DNA from: Chloroflexi bacterium HGW-Chloroflexi-3
GTDB lineage: Bacteria; Chloroflexota; Anaerolineae; Anaerolineales; Anaerolineaceae
Assembly (NCBI GenBank): GCA_002842045.1
Contig: PHBX01000025.1
Location: forward strand, 47,313-91,633
Direction: 5' to 3'
Length of the DNA: 44,321 bases
This document shows positions 32,145 through 41,815 of this stretch, piece by piece (position 1 is the stretch's first letter; every line of letters starts with the position of its first letter). The notes beneath the pieces were generated by a model. That model did not search any database, was not told the DNA's origin, and was given only the letters and a program-made list of their open reading frames with translations. A program made the position numbers and the translations under genes.

Positions 32145-34085
32145 TCACCATGATTTCAATTCCATCAATTGATCATAAAGATCAGGTTGCCCTTTGGGAA
32201 TCAACAGGTTGATATTGTTGTTTTGAAATACAAAAACAGGTTCATAATAATCCAGAACAGGATAAACAACTTTGTCCACCCATAAATTATTTTCCACCCA
32301 GAAAGAATCCTTTTCATTCTGCGTAATTGTTGAAATGGAATCCAAAACAATTGCCGAAAATTCCTGGGCTGCTAATTTTTGATGGAAGTCATCCAAATAC
32401 GGCGTATTATTGCTCATAACCATTTCCATCAGAAATACTTTCTCATAATCCGGGACCAGTTCAACATCTTGAATATCTCCAAAAGTGAGCAACTGCCGTT
32501 CGGTGATAAACAATACGTCACCGTTATCTTCTGTTATCAGATCCACCGCCAGTTGTAAATGTGCTACATCATTTTTCTGTGAACTCACATCCTGAAAAGT
32601 CCAGGTTGTGTTTTTCTGAAATGTCAGAATCACCGGTACCACCACAACCAATAAAAGCAACCCATAGTTCATTTTGCTTTGGACTGATGGTTGATCCAAT
32701 TCAAAGGCATATCGATCGATCACGATCATGCTGGTGATCAATACCCAGAATACCAGAAAAGCATCCAGGTTATGCAAATCACCACCACCACCAATTTTGA
32801 CACTGACAATCACTCCTCCCAGCCCAAACACAGCCAGGATACCTAGCAGCCCCAGGGTTCTGATCCAATGGTAGTAACGGTGCAAACCATTATTCACTAT
32901 TTGTTGAATCATCAAGAGCGCCAGCGGAAGAAAAACTATTAATGAACCCAGGATAATGCCTGGTTTATAGGTGGTGTTCGGCAATAACCGGCTCCAGATC
33001 ATATAGGAGGTAAAACTGGATGAGAATTGTTCCACTGTATTACCTGACAGAAAGGCGTATATTCGATTGGTAACCAAGGCGGAGATTCCACCCACCAGAC
33101 ACCACAACAAAGGATTTTTAAGGTATTTGAGCCAATGAGTGCTTTTTGCTGGCGTTTCCAACAGGTAGAGGGTCACGGCTAATAAAGCTGGTACTGGCAC
33201 CCAATTCACCCGGCTCAATCCTGCCCAGATAGACGCGATCAAAACAAAGGCCATGGTTTGCCAGGGGCGCTTGAGGTTATATCCGATCAAAACCAGAATA
33301 ACGCACACCATCAGGTGATAATAAACTGCTCCCTGGAAGAAAAATAAAAATAACCACAAACCTAAAACCCAGGCAATGAATTTGTTCGCAGGATTTATCC
33401 TTTTCACCAGACTATAACTACCCAAACCAACCAGGACCAACCAGAGCATCACCTGCCAGAAACGGTGAATAACGATCGATTGAGACCCCAGCAGGAAGGG
33501 GATGGATTGCAGCAAATAACGGCTGGGATGCAGGACAGGTAATGGAAAGCTATCTCCATAAATGGTTGAACTGGAGAATAAAGAAGCATCGAAATATCTG
33601 CTGCCTTCTGACCATCCCAGAGAAAAAGGAGCGCTCTGCACATCCGGTACAAATGTCCCGATTTTATACAGCACTCCGCCAACCAGCAACAGTAACAAAA
33701 AATTCAGACTTGCCAGGCGTTTTCGTTTGGAATTCTGTAATAACCAAACCCCCAACCCGGAGACCCACAGCAATAACAGAAGCTTTCCACTTTCATGGAA
33801 TACAATTTGGGTTGGATACAAAAATGTCAAGAATGAAGGAATACAAACCAACAGACCGGAAAATAACAAAATCAACCATTCGGGCAGTTTGATGGTCTGA
33901 TCATGAAATCGAGTTAAATTGATCTTGTTGAAAAGAACCAAAGTCAACAAGGCAAGCAAAGCGTTGGCTAATACCAGAAAAAACCATGTGCCTGTATTAT
34001 TCTGCCAGTTATTCAAATACCATCCAGAACACACGATTACAAAGAACAAATACCAACGCCAAAAAATTCGATCCGTTACTAACAT
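32145..34085 (-). CDS. Large multi-pass membrane protein, possible GT-C glycosyltransferase
   Basis: 646 residues from the ATG at 34085, which has GGAG five bases upstream. About 12 hydrophobic helices fill residues 1-500, followed by a ~140-residue soluble outward domain (DVLFITERQLLTFGDIQDVEL and so on). The loop FSLGWSEGSRYFDASLF (about 155-172) recalls WSEGNR-type loops that I associate with GT-C-like membrane proteins of Chloroflexota. No experimentally known family is recognised with confidence. It begins 2 bases after the stop of the flippase-like gene, so the two likely work together on a lipid-linked glycan or envelope lipid. Confidence 0.6.
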   Translation of the reverse strand: MLVTDRIFWRWYLFFVIVCSGWYLNNWQNNTGTWFFLVLANALLALLTLVLFNKINLTRFHDQTIKLPEWLILLFSGLLVCIPSFLTFLYPTQIVFHESGKLLLLLWVSGLGVWLLQNSKRKRLASLNFLLLLLVGGVLYKIGTFVPDVQSAPFSLGWSEGSRYFDASLFSSSTIYGDSFPLPVLHPSRYLLQSIPFLLGSQSIVIHRFWQVMLWLVLVGLGSYSLVKRINPANKFIAWVLGLWLFLFFFQGAVYYHLMVCVILVLIGYNLKRPWQTMAFVLIASIWAGLSRVNWVPVPALLAVTLYLLETPAKSTHWLKYLKNPLLWCLVGGISALVTNRIYAFLSGNTVEQFSSSFTSYMIWSRLLPNTTYKPGIILGSLIVFLPLALLMIQQIVNNGLHRYYHWIRTLGLLGILAVFGLGGVIVSVKIGGGGDLHNLDAFLVFWVLITSMIVIDRYAFELDQPSVQSKMNYGLLLLVVVVPVILTFQKNTTWTFQDVSSQKNDVAHLQLAVDLITEDNGDVLFITERQLLTFGDIQDVELVPDYEKVFLMEMVMSNNTPYLDDFHQKLAAQEFSAIVLDSISTITQNEKDSFWVENNLWVDKVVYPVLDYYEPVFVFQNNNINLLIPKGQPDLYDQLMELKSW

Positions 34086-34087
34086 TA

Positions 34088-35044
34088 TCACTCCAAAGTC
34101 AGTGGATTTTCTTGGGAGATTTTTGTGTACGTATCACCACTCAGAATACTGGATACAAAAAATGCTCCCGGAATGCTGCCTATCATCATTAATACCCTGA
34201 TAATCAGCGCAATACTCAGACCTGTTGGATCGGAGATACCTCCAAATACAGTAAACAGATTGATAAAAGATAGTTCTTGCAATCCCAGACCATTAATCGA
34301 AACAGGAATTAGTGTGATGAAGTACGTCAAACTCCACAAACCTGCTATCTTCCAAAAAGGCATCGCTTCATTCAAGCCAACGACTAAAACTTCGATAATC
34401 ATGAATAAACACAACATATGGATTAAAGTAAAGAACAAAGCCAGCAATAAATAGCGAGGGTGATGTATCCAGAATGAAAACGAGGAAATAATCTTTTGAA
34501 TCATTGCCGTGATTTTCAACACAATTTTATTATTGAAAAAAATTCCACCCGAAAAAATCGTCGAATGGAATGAGTTACCAGTTAATTCACCCAGATTTGC
34601 CAGAACCGGGACCAGTCCCAATGGCGCAACAATCGCCATGCCAGCCATGCCAATCAGACGATCCACCATTAAAGACGCGGCTGCCAGAGAACCACCAATT
34701 CCCAGGCGCATCGCCCCAGCCAACCGGACTACATCTCCGCCAATCGTGGTGGGCAAGAAATTGGCAGCAAACAACCCGGCAAAGGTTAATCGCAGACTGT
34801 CCTTCCAGTTGACTTTGATCGATTCAATCTGCAGCAAGACATGCCAACGGCCAAAGGTAGCCAACCGGGAAACATAAATCAAAACAATAACCAGAATAAT
34901 TCTACTCACTGAAAGATTCTTCAGATTTGCCAATAATTCATCCATCCCCACTGAATAAAACAGATAGATAAGCAGAACAATAGAGAGGATTGTCCCTGCT
35001 AAGCGGATTAGAAAATTCCATTTGGTGTGTTGGTTTTTGGCCAT
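34088..35044 (-). CDS. Lysylphosphatidylglycerol-synthase-type flippase domain protein (UPF0104/YbhN-like)
   Basis: 318 residues from the ATG at 35044 with AGGA upstream; a longer frame to 35074 lacks a ribosome site. Eight or so helices with the family words LTFAGLFAANFLPTTIGGDVVRL (about 95-117), AAASLMVDRLIGMAG and PVSINGLGLQELSFINLF. Members lack the synthase domain and are thought to move or handle lipids; many sit beside glycosyltransferase genes. Here a large GT-C-like membrane protein gene follows directly, which fits envelope lipid or glycan assembly. Confidence 0.85.
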   Translation of the reverse strand: MAKNQHTKWNFLIRLAGTILSIVLLIYLFYSVGMDELLANLKNLSVSRIILVIVLIYVSRLATFGRWHVLLQIESIKVNWKDSLRLTFAGLFAANFLPTTIGGDVVRLAGAMRLGIGGSLAAASLMVDRLIGMAGMAIVAPLGLVPVLANLGELTGNSFHSTIFSGGIFFNNKIVLKITAMIQKIISSFSFWIHHPRYLLLALFFTLIHMLCLFMIIEVLVVGLNEAMPFWKIAGLWSLTYFITLIPVSINGLGLQELSFINLFTVFGGISDPTGLSIALIIRVLMMIGSIPGAFFVSSILSGDTYTKISQENPLTLE

Positions 35045-35340
35045 CCAATTCCTGGGTGCGAGCTGAACGAGCATTTGGGGTAGGGTATTTCTGCTAGTTG
35101 GATTATACCGTAGATCAGAAATGATAAAACGATAATAAGAATCGGATTCACTTTATATTTATATTTCTTTACACAATAGTTTATGCTACAATTTTTTTGG
35201 AGAACATTTATTTATATGTTCAGTATAAAACAATCCCTCTTACATCTCAGCCAGCTATGATAACCTTGTTGTGCTTTCAATCACTGAAAGCTTATAGTTG
35301 TTTAACTAAATTTAATTGTTTTCAATGGAGGATTGAAATA

Positions 35341-38300
35341 ATGAAAACGAAAATAGGTTTTGTAAACTTGCTCATGGCAAGTGTGTTGGCATTTACTGCT
35401 ATTTTAGGTGGGGTAATGCCACAACAGATTGTTCAGGCTGCAACAGCAGAACTCTTCTTTTCTGAATATCTTGAAGGTTCCAGCAATAATAAAGCACTTG
35501 AAATCTACAATGGGACTGGAGCAGCAGTTGATTTAGCAGCCGGTGGATATAACATTCAAATGTTTTTCAATGGTTCTGCTTCAGCTGGGTTAACAATTAA
35601 TCTTGTTGGAACCGTTGTAGATGGAGATGTATATGTTATTGCTCAATCATCCGCCAACGCAACCATACTGGCTCAGGCTGATCAGACAAACGGTGCAGGC
35701 TGGTACAACGGCGATGATGCTGTCGTACTCAGAAAAGGCACTGCTGTCATTGACTCAATCGGACAAATTGGTTTTGATCCTGGATCTGAATGGGGTAGTG
35801 GTTTGACCAGTACGGCAGATAATACACTGCGTCGCAATAATACAATCTGTGCTGGCGATCAGGATGGTAGTGATGCGTTTGATCCCTCGATTGAATGGGA
35901 TGGCTATGCGACCGATACAGTAAGTGATTTAGGATCACACTCAGCTTCATGTAATTTGGGTCCGGCTGAACTAAAAATCAACGAATTCTCTGCCAGCACC
36001 GCCGGCATTGATGTCGAATATGTTGAGATTTACGGAGATCCCAATACGGATTACTCAGCATACACTTTGCTCGAAATTGAAGGAGATTTAGGAATAGCAG
36101 TTGGAACCATAGATGAGGTAATCTCATTAGGAACTACCGATTCAAATGGTTTATTCCTTGTCAACTTACCTGCTAATGCACTGGAAAATGGAACTATTAC
36201 TTTATTGCTTGTCAAGGATTTTTCCGGTGCTCTTGGGAATGATCTTGACACAGACAATGATGGTGTTTTCGACATTACTCCCTGGGAAGCAATCATCGAT
36301 TCGGTTGCGGTTAATGATGGAGGAGCTGGTGATAAAACCTATGGTGATCCAACATTACCAGTAAGTTATGATGGCTTACCATTCGCGCCCGGTGGTGCCT
36401 CTCGCATCCCAGATGGTTATGATACAGATGCAGCCAGCGACTGGGTCCGTAATGACTTCGATCTGGCAGGTATCCCTGGATTTACAGGATCAATTACTCT
36501 GGGTGAGGCATACAACACTCCTGGCTTGCCTAATATGATTTATGAAATCCCACCTCCTCCTCCAGAACAATGTGGAGATCCTTATACTGCAATTTATGAA
36601 ATCCAGGGAAGTGGACTCGAAACCCCATTATTTGGAACTGAATTAGCCACCGAAGGTATTGTGGTAGGTGATTTTCTAACAGGTGGTAAAAATGGTTACT
36701 ACATTCAGGATTCTTCAGGAGATGGTGATCCAAGTACATCTGATGGTATCTTTGTTTATCAGCCAGGAGGTACCATTGCTACTGGTGATCATGTTCGTGT
36801 TCGTGGAAAAGCAACAGAATTCTATGGCCTTACACAAATCTCAAGTGTCAGTCAGGTTTGGATCTGTGAAAGTGGATTATCTGTCGAACCAACGTCTATC
36901 TCCTTACCAGTGGATGATGTCTCTGATTTTGAGAAATATGAAAGCATGCTGATTACTTTTCCTCAAGCATTATCAATCTCAGAATATTTCAACTTCGACC
37001 GTTATGGCGAAATTGTATTGACAACAGAACGCTTTCTCACTTTTACAGCAGAGTATGAGCCCAGCATACTTGATTATTTTGATGCAGTTGAGAAATTTAA
37101 ACGCAATAGAATCATTTTGGATGATGGCCGTACAACCCAGAATCCTGACCCGGCTGTCCATCCGAACTGGTATGAATTCAATTTGGATAACTTATTCCGT
37201 GGTGGTGATCTGGTTCAGAACGTAACAGGCATCATGGATTATGGATTTAACGAATACCGCATCCAACCTGTCCAGGGGGCTGATTACTACAATACCAATC
37301 CCCGCCCTGATATGCCTGATGACGTCAGTGGAGATATCAAAGTTGCCAGTTTCAATGTCCTCAACTACTTCACAACTATTGATACGGGAGCCTGGATCTG
37401 CGGTCCTTCGGGTGATATGCAATGTCGTGGTGCAGACACCCCAGAAGAATTTATTCGTCAACGTGACAAAATTATTGCTGCACTTTCAGCCATTAATGCT
37501 GATGTGGTCGGTTTGATGGAAATTGAGAATCACGTTTCCAATGCTGCCGTGATTGATCTTGTCGATGGTTTAAATGCAGTCATGGGAGAGGGCACTTATG
37601 AATACATTGATACTGAACCAGATTACATTGGTACGGATGCCATCAAAGTTGCGATCATTTACAAACCAGCATCTGTCGAACTGTCGGGAAATTATGCAAT
37701 TTTAGACTCGACTGTCGACTCACGCTTCGATGATTCAAAGAACCGTCCAACGCTGGCTCAATCTTTCCAGGACAAGACAAATGGTGGTGTTTTCACTGTG
37801 GCTGTTAATCATCTCAAATCCAAAGGCTCGTCCTGCGATGATGTTGGTGATCCAGATCTTGGGGATGGTGCCGGTAACTGCAACCTGACCCGCAAGTACG
37901 CCGCGGAAGCAATGGTCGATTGGCTGGCGATGGATCCGACTGGCAGTGGCAGCAACAATTATCTCATCATCGGTGACTTAAACTCCTATGACAAGGAAGA
38001 CCCAATTGACGCCATTCTGGCAGGCCCGGATGATGTGGTAGGAACTGAGGATGATTACACCGATTTACTCTTCCATTACATCGGTGAGGATGCTTACACC
38101 TATGTTTTCGATGGTCAGATTGGTTATCTCGATCACGCCCTGGCTAACCCAGAGCTCTTCGCCATGGTAACTGGTACGACGGTATGGCATATCAACGCGG
38201 ATGAATCTGACCTGATCGATTACGACATGTCATTTAAACTTCCCGCTCAGGATGCCTTGTACGCTCCTGATCCATTCCGCTCATCCGATCACGATCCGGT

Positions 38301-38673
38301 TATTGTTGGATTGAAGGTTTGTGAACTGGTTCCCCCATCTGTAGAGGTGACTGTTACTCCGGATCTATTATGGCCTCCCAATCACAAATATGTAGATGTG
38401 GTTGCAAACGTTACAGCATGGGATAACTTTGATCCTGATCCCCAAATCACTCTGGTTTCTGTTACCTCCAATGAACCAGACAATGGTGAAGATGACGGCA
38501 ACACGATTGATGATATTGTCATAGTAGATAAATTTACCTTCAAACTTAGAGTTGAGCGATCTGATACCGGTATAGGACGAATTTACACTATCACTTACCT
38601 GATTACAGATGCATGTGGAAATACCACATACCAATCAGCAATGGTTTATGTTCCCATCAGTATGGGCGAATAG
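35341..38673 (+). CDS. Secreted ExeM/NucH-like nuclease with lamin-tail domains
   Basis: 1110 residues from the ATG at 35341 (GGAGG upstream). A signal peptide ends near VQAAT (about 30). Two lamin-tail-type beta domains follow (LFFSEYLEGSSNNKALEIYNG, and LKINEFSASTAGIDVEYVEI), then an OB-fold region (IYEIQGSG...GKATEFYGLTQI) and an endonuclease/exonuclease/phosphatase domain. Catalytic words: ASFNVLNYF, GLMEIEN, NHLKSKGSSCDD, IIGDLNSY and SSDHDPVIVGL. A C-terminal HYR-like domain (LWPPNHKYVDVVANVTA) ends in VYVPISMGE. It should degrade extracellular DNA. A close paralogue lies immediately downstream with different outer domains. Confidence 0.9.
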   Translation: MKTKIGFVNLLMASVLAFTAILGGVMPQQIVQAATAELFFSEYLEGSSNNKALEIYNGTGAAVDLAAGGYNIQMFFNGSASAGLTINLVGTVVDGDVYVIAQSSANATILAQADQTNGAGWYNGDDAVVLRKGTAVIDSIGQIGFDPGSEWGSGLTSTADNTLRRNNTICAGDQDGSDAFDPSIEWDGYATDTVSDLGSHSASCNLGPAELKINEFSASTAGIDVEYVEIYGDPNTDYSAYTLLEIEGDLGIAVGTIDEVISLGTTDSNGLFLVNLPANALENGTITLLLVKDFSGALGNDLDTDNDGVFDITPWEAIIDSVAVNDGGAGDKTYGDPTLPVSYDGLPFAPGGASRIPDGYDTDAASDWVRNDFDLAGIPGFTGSITLGEAYNTPGLPNMIYEIPPPPPEQCGDPYTAIYEIQGSGLETPLFGTELATEGIVVGDFLTGGKNGYYIQDSSGDGDPSTSDGIFVYQPGGTIATGDHVRVRGKATEFYGLTQISSVSQVWICESGLSVEPTSISLPVDDVSDFEKYESMLITFPQALSISEYFNFDRYGEIVLTTERFLTFTAEYEPSILDYFDAVEKFKRNRIILDDGRTTQNPDPAVHPNWYEFNLDNLFRGGDLVQNVTGIMDYGFNEYRIQPVQGADYYNTNPRPDMPDDVSGDIKVASFNVLNYFTTIDTGAWICGPSGDMQCRGADTPEEFIRQRDKIIAALSAINADVVGLMEIENHVSNAAVIDLVDGLNAVMGEGTYEYIDTEPDYIGTDAIKVAIIYKPASVELSGNYAILDSTVDSRFDDSKNRPTLAQSFQDKTNGGVFTVAVNHLKSKGSSCDDVGDPDLGDGAGNCNLTRKYAAEAMVDWLAMDPTGSGSNNYLIIGDLNSYDKEDPIDAILAGPDDVVGTEDDYTDLLFHYIGEDAYTYVFDGQIGYLDHALANPELFAMVTGTTVWHINADESDLIDYDMSFKLPAQDALYAPDPFRSSDHDPVIVGLKVCELVPPSVEVTVTPDLLWPPNHKYVDVVANVTAWDNFDPDPQITLVSVTSNEPDNGEDDGNTIDDIVIVDKFTFKLRVERSDTGIGRIYTITYLITDACGNTTYQSAMVYVPISMGE

Positions 38674-38700
38674 AACCTTCAACCTGTAGTAATTAAGGCA

Positions 38701-38732
38701 AAAGAGCCGGCAATTATTTCTGCCGGCTCTTT
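38701..38732. terminator. Strong intrinsic terminator after the first nuclease
   Basis: AAAGAGCCGGCA (38701-38712) pairs perfectly with TGCCGGCTCTTT (38721-38732) around an 8-base loop, with T at the end. It lies 28 bases after the first nuclease gene and separates it from its paralogue. Confidence 0.88.
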
Positions 38733-38930
38733 CTTATATGTTAAAATTATTTATCCAAATATTTTGTAATTTTTTTAAAAATTAATTCTGCAATCTGATC
38801 CAATGTAAAATCACTTATAAAAATTCCTTTCCAGAGGTAAGCAACAACACGGAATAAATCAAACAATACTTTCGATATATCAATACTGCGATTATTCAAC
38901 ATCCAGATTCTCAATCTAAAAGTAATAATT

Positions 38931-41744
38931 ATGAAAACCTTCCTTCGCTCGATATTGTTTACTTTTCTCCTGTTTCAATTCGTTGATTTGAATCAACAAC
39001 CAATAAAAATACACGCACAACCTCTTCTTGATGCGACTTTCCACTTGCTATCAGATGGCATTTTCTTTCAAGATTGGTCTGATCCTGGCTTGATTACTAC
39101 GCAAGATGATTGGTCAGGGGTTACCAGCATTATTGGTTTTCGTGGAGATGGATTAACCAATAGCGATGGCAGCGACCCACAAACAATCCTACAGGATGAT
39201 ATCCCTGGAGTTGTGGATGTCAATGCAAACTTGCTCAATCCCAACATATTCACCACCGGTGGCGTCGCTGAATTTGAATCAATATACCAGACCATTGCAT
39301 TAAGTGGATCCGGCACAGCCGATGCTCCTTACATAAAAATCACTCTGGATACAACCATCTGCTCGGATATACGGGTGAAATACACAGTTAAAGATCTGGA
39401 CGGCTCAAGTGATAACGCCATCCAGCCGGTAGCTATGCAGTACCGCACCGGTGGAGCTGGTAATTTCATCAATGTTCCGGGGGCATTCATACCGGATGCC
39501 ACCACCGGACCAGGTTTGGCTAATAAAGTTACAACTGTTGATGTCATTCTGCCAGACAAAACAAACAATCAATCCAAATTGGAAATTCGCATTATGACTG
39601 CTAATGCTGTTGGAAATGATGAATGGGTTGGGATCGATGACATTGAAGTTTCTGGTAATTGTCATAACCCGTATGCCAACCCAATAACACCTACATGCCC
39701 GTCCGATTTATTTACATACGAAGGAATTCCTATACCAACGACGATCTCAGCCACAGATCTGGATGGAAAAGTGGTGCAAACAACTTTTCAGAGTTCCCCC
39801 GTTATGGGAATAACTCTTGAAGAGATACAACCTGCTGTTGAAATCGGTGGTGTACTTTCCGGCACTTTGTTCATCGCAGAGAACGCACCGGGGGGAATTT
39901 ACAATATAGAGCTACTATTTTCCAATGATGATCCCTCACCGCAAACTGCCATTTGTACAATACCTGTCACTGTGGTTCCAAAAGTCTGTTCCACACCTGA
40001 TTCACACCAAATTGGCGAAATCCAGGGGACTGGATCAACCAGCCCGTTTTATGGACACAGCAACATCACTTTGAGTGGCATTGTGACTGCTAATTTTTCA
40101 GTTGGCGGTTTGAATGGGTTTTATTTACAGGATGCGAATGGTGATGAGAATGAGTTAACTTCCGATGGTATTTTTGTTCGCTACAATGATCCGGCACTAT
40201 TGGTAGGTCAACCAGTGCAAGTCACCGGCAAAGTAGACGAATATTACGCACGAACCCAGTTATCAGAGATCAGCCTGCTAACCTTTTGTGGAGTTCCGCA
40301 AGAACTTGCTGCCACGCCCCTCTCCTTACCGATCAATCAGCGCAGCGATTTGGAAAAAAACGAAGGGATGCTGGTTACTTTTCCACAAGTGCTGATCATC
40401 TCGGAACATTACAATTTTGATCGCTACGGAGAATTGACTCTCACCTCCAATCACCACCTCAGCCCTACAAGCCAATATGAGCCAGGTTCTCCTGAATATT
40501 TCCAGTCAGTAGCAAACTTCCTGTTGGATCGAATTATCCTGGATGATGGGCGCACTATCCAAAACCCTGATCCTACCATCCACCCCGCTGGAACAATCTT
40601 CGATTTGGACAATCTATTCCGTGGAGGAGATCTTCTGAGAAATGTAACCGGCATTTTAGATTTCTCCATGAATGAATACCGCATTCAACCTGTACAGGGC
40701 GCTGGGCACATTCAATCCAACCTTCGCCTGGAGCAACCTGATGATGTTGGTGGGGATATAAAAGTTGTTAGCTTCAATGTCATGAATTATTTCACCACCC
40801 TGGGAAGCCGTGGAGCTGATTCAATTGAGGAATTCAATCGTCAACGTGACAAAATCTTCGCCGCGTTATCAGTGATCAATGCCGATGTTGTGGGATTGAT
40901 CGAGATCGAGAATAATTCCTTAGCTATCCAGGATCTGGTTTCTGGATTAAATACAGCTCTCGGTGAGGATGTCTATTCCTATGTAGATACTGGCGTGATT
41001 GGCATCGATGAGATCAAAGTTGCCATTATCTATAAACCTGCAACAGTTTCGCTTGTTGGAAATTATGCACTGCTTGATTCATCCGTTGATTCACGCTTTT
41101 TGGATACAAAAAACCGCCCCAGCCTGGCGCAATCCTTTCAAGATCCTGAAAATGGTGTTGTTTTTACGGTTGTAATCAATCATTTCAAGTCTAGAAGCTC
41201 CAGTTGTGACGATATCGGTGACCCAGATGTTGGTGATGGAGCAGGCAATTGCAATCTTACCCGTAAAGCTGCTGCCGAAGCACTGGTTGATTGGCTGTCT
41301 GCTGATCCAACCAACAGTGGAAATAAACTTAATCTCATCATAGGTGATTTGAACGCCTATAGCAAAGAAGATCCCATCGTTTCCATTCTTGCTGGTGCTG
41401 ATGATTTCCAATCAACAAATGATGACTACACCAATTTGATCACCACCTTTGTTGGGGAATCTGCTCACACTTATGTTTTTGATGGTCAGTCCGGGTATCT
41501 CGATCATGCATTTGCCAGCACTTCACTTGCACCAATGATAACTGGCACAACCATCTGGCATATTAACGCTGACGAACCAGATTTGATTAATTATGACATG
41601 ACATATAAACAACCTTCACAGGATCTGCTTTATGCCCCGGATGCATATCGATCCTCCGATCATGACCCGGTGATTATCGGATTAGATTTAACACTACTTC
41701 CACCCCCTTACACGATTATCTACATCCCATTGATTTTCCAGTAA
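38931..41744 (+). CDS. Second secreted ExeM/NucH-like nuclease, tandem paralogue
   Basis: 937 residues. A signal peptide (1-30) is followed by an N-terminal beta-rich module unlike that of its neighbour (FFQDWSDPGLITTQDDWSGV..., WVGIDDIEVSGNC), then an Ig-like piece, an OB-fold region (GEIQGTGSTSPFYGH...) and the EEP nuclease domain. Its words VSFNVMNYF, GLIEIENN, NHFKSRSSSCDD, IIGDLNAY and SSDHDPVIIGL closely match those of the first nuclease. It lacks the C-terminal HYR-like domain and ends in IIYIPLIFQ. The shared core points to duplication followed by swapping of outer modules. No ribosome site is seen before the ATG. Confidence 0.88.
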   Translation: MKTFLRSILFTFLLFQFVDLNQQPIKIHAQPLLDATFHLLSDGIFFQDWSDPGLITTQDDWSGVTSIIGFRGDGLTNSDGSDPQTILQDDIPGVVDVNANLLNPNIFTTGGVAEFESIYQTIALSGSGTADAPYIKITLDTTICSDIRVKYTVKDLDGSSDNAIQPVAMQYRTGGAGNFINVPGAFIPDATTGPGLANKVTTVDVILPDKTNNQSKLEIRIMTANAVGNDEWVGIDDIEVSGNCHNPYANPITPTCPSDLFTYEGIPIPTTISATDLDGKVVQTTFQSSPVMGITLEEIQPAVEIGGVLSGTLFIAENAPGGIYNIELLFSNDDPSPQTAICTIPVTVVPKVCSTPDSHQIGEIQGTGSTSPFYGHSNITLSGIVTANFSVGGLNGFYLQDANGDENELTSDGIFVRYNDPALLVGQPVQVTGKVDEYYARTQLSEISLLTFCGVPQELAATPLSLPINQRSDLEKNEGMLVTFPQVLIISEHYNFDRYGELTLTSNHHLSPTSQYEPGSPEYFQSVANFLLDRIILDDGRTIQNPDPTIHPAGTIFDLDNLFRGGDLLRNVTGILDFSMNEYRIQPVQGAGHIQSNLRLEQPDDVGGDIKVVSFNVMNYFTTLGSRGADSIEEFNRQRDKIFAALSVINADVVGLIEIENNSLAIQDLVSGLNTALGEDVYSYVDTGVIGIDEIKVAIIYKPATVSLVGNYALLDSSVDSRFLDTKNRPSLAQSFQDPENGVVFTVVINHFKSRSSSCDDIGDPDVGDGAGNCNLTRKAAAEALVDWLSADPTNSGNKLNLIIGDLNAYSKEDPIVSILAGADDFQSTNDDYTNLITTFVGESAHTYVFDGQSGYLDHAFASTSLAPMITGTTIWHINADEPDLINYDMTYKQPSQDLLYAPDAYRSSDHDPVIIGLDLTLLPPPYTIIYIPLIFQ

Positions 41745-41779
41745 GAAAAATAAAATCGCATTTCGGAAAGCCAAATTTA

Positions 41780-41808
41780 TTGCCTTCCAAATGGATCTAC
41801 GCTACAAT
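41780..41808 (+). promoter_or_regulatory. holB promoter giving a leaderless transcript
   Basis: TTGCCT (41780-41785) and TACAAT (41803-41808) are 17 bases apart. Seven bases after the -10 site comes the ATG at 41816, where transcription should start. No ribosome site precedes this ATG, which fits leaderless translation. Confidence 0.6.
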
Positions 41809-41815
41809 CCAAGCC

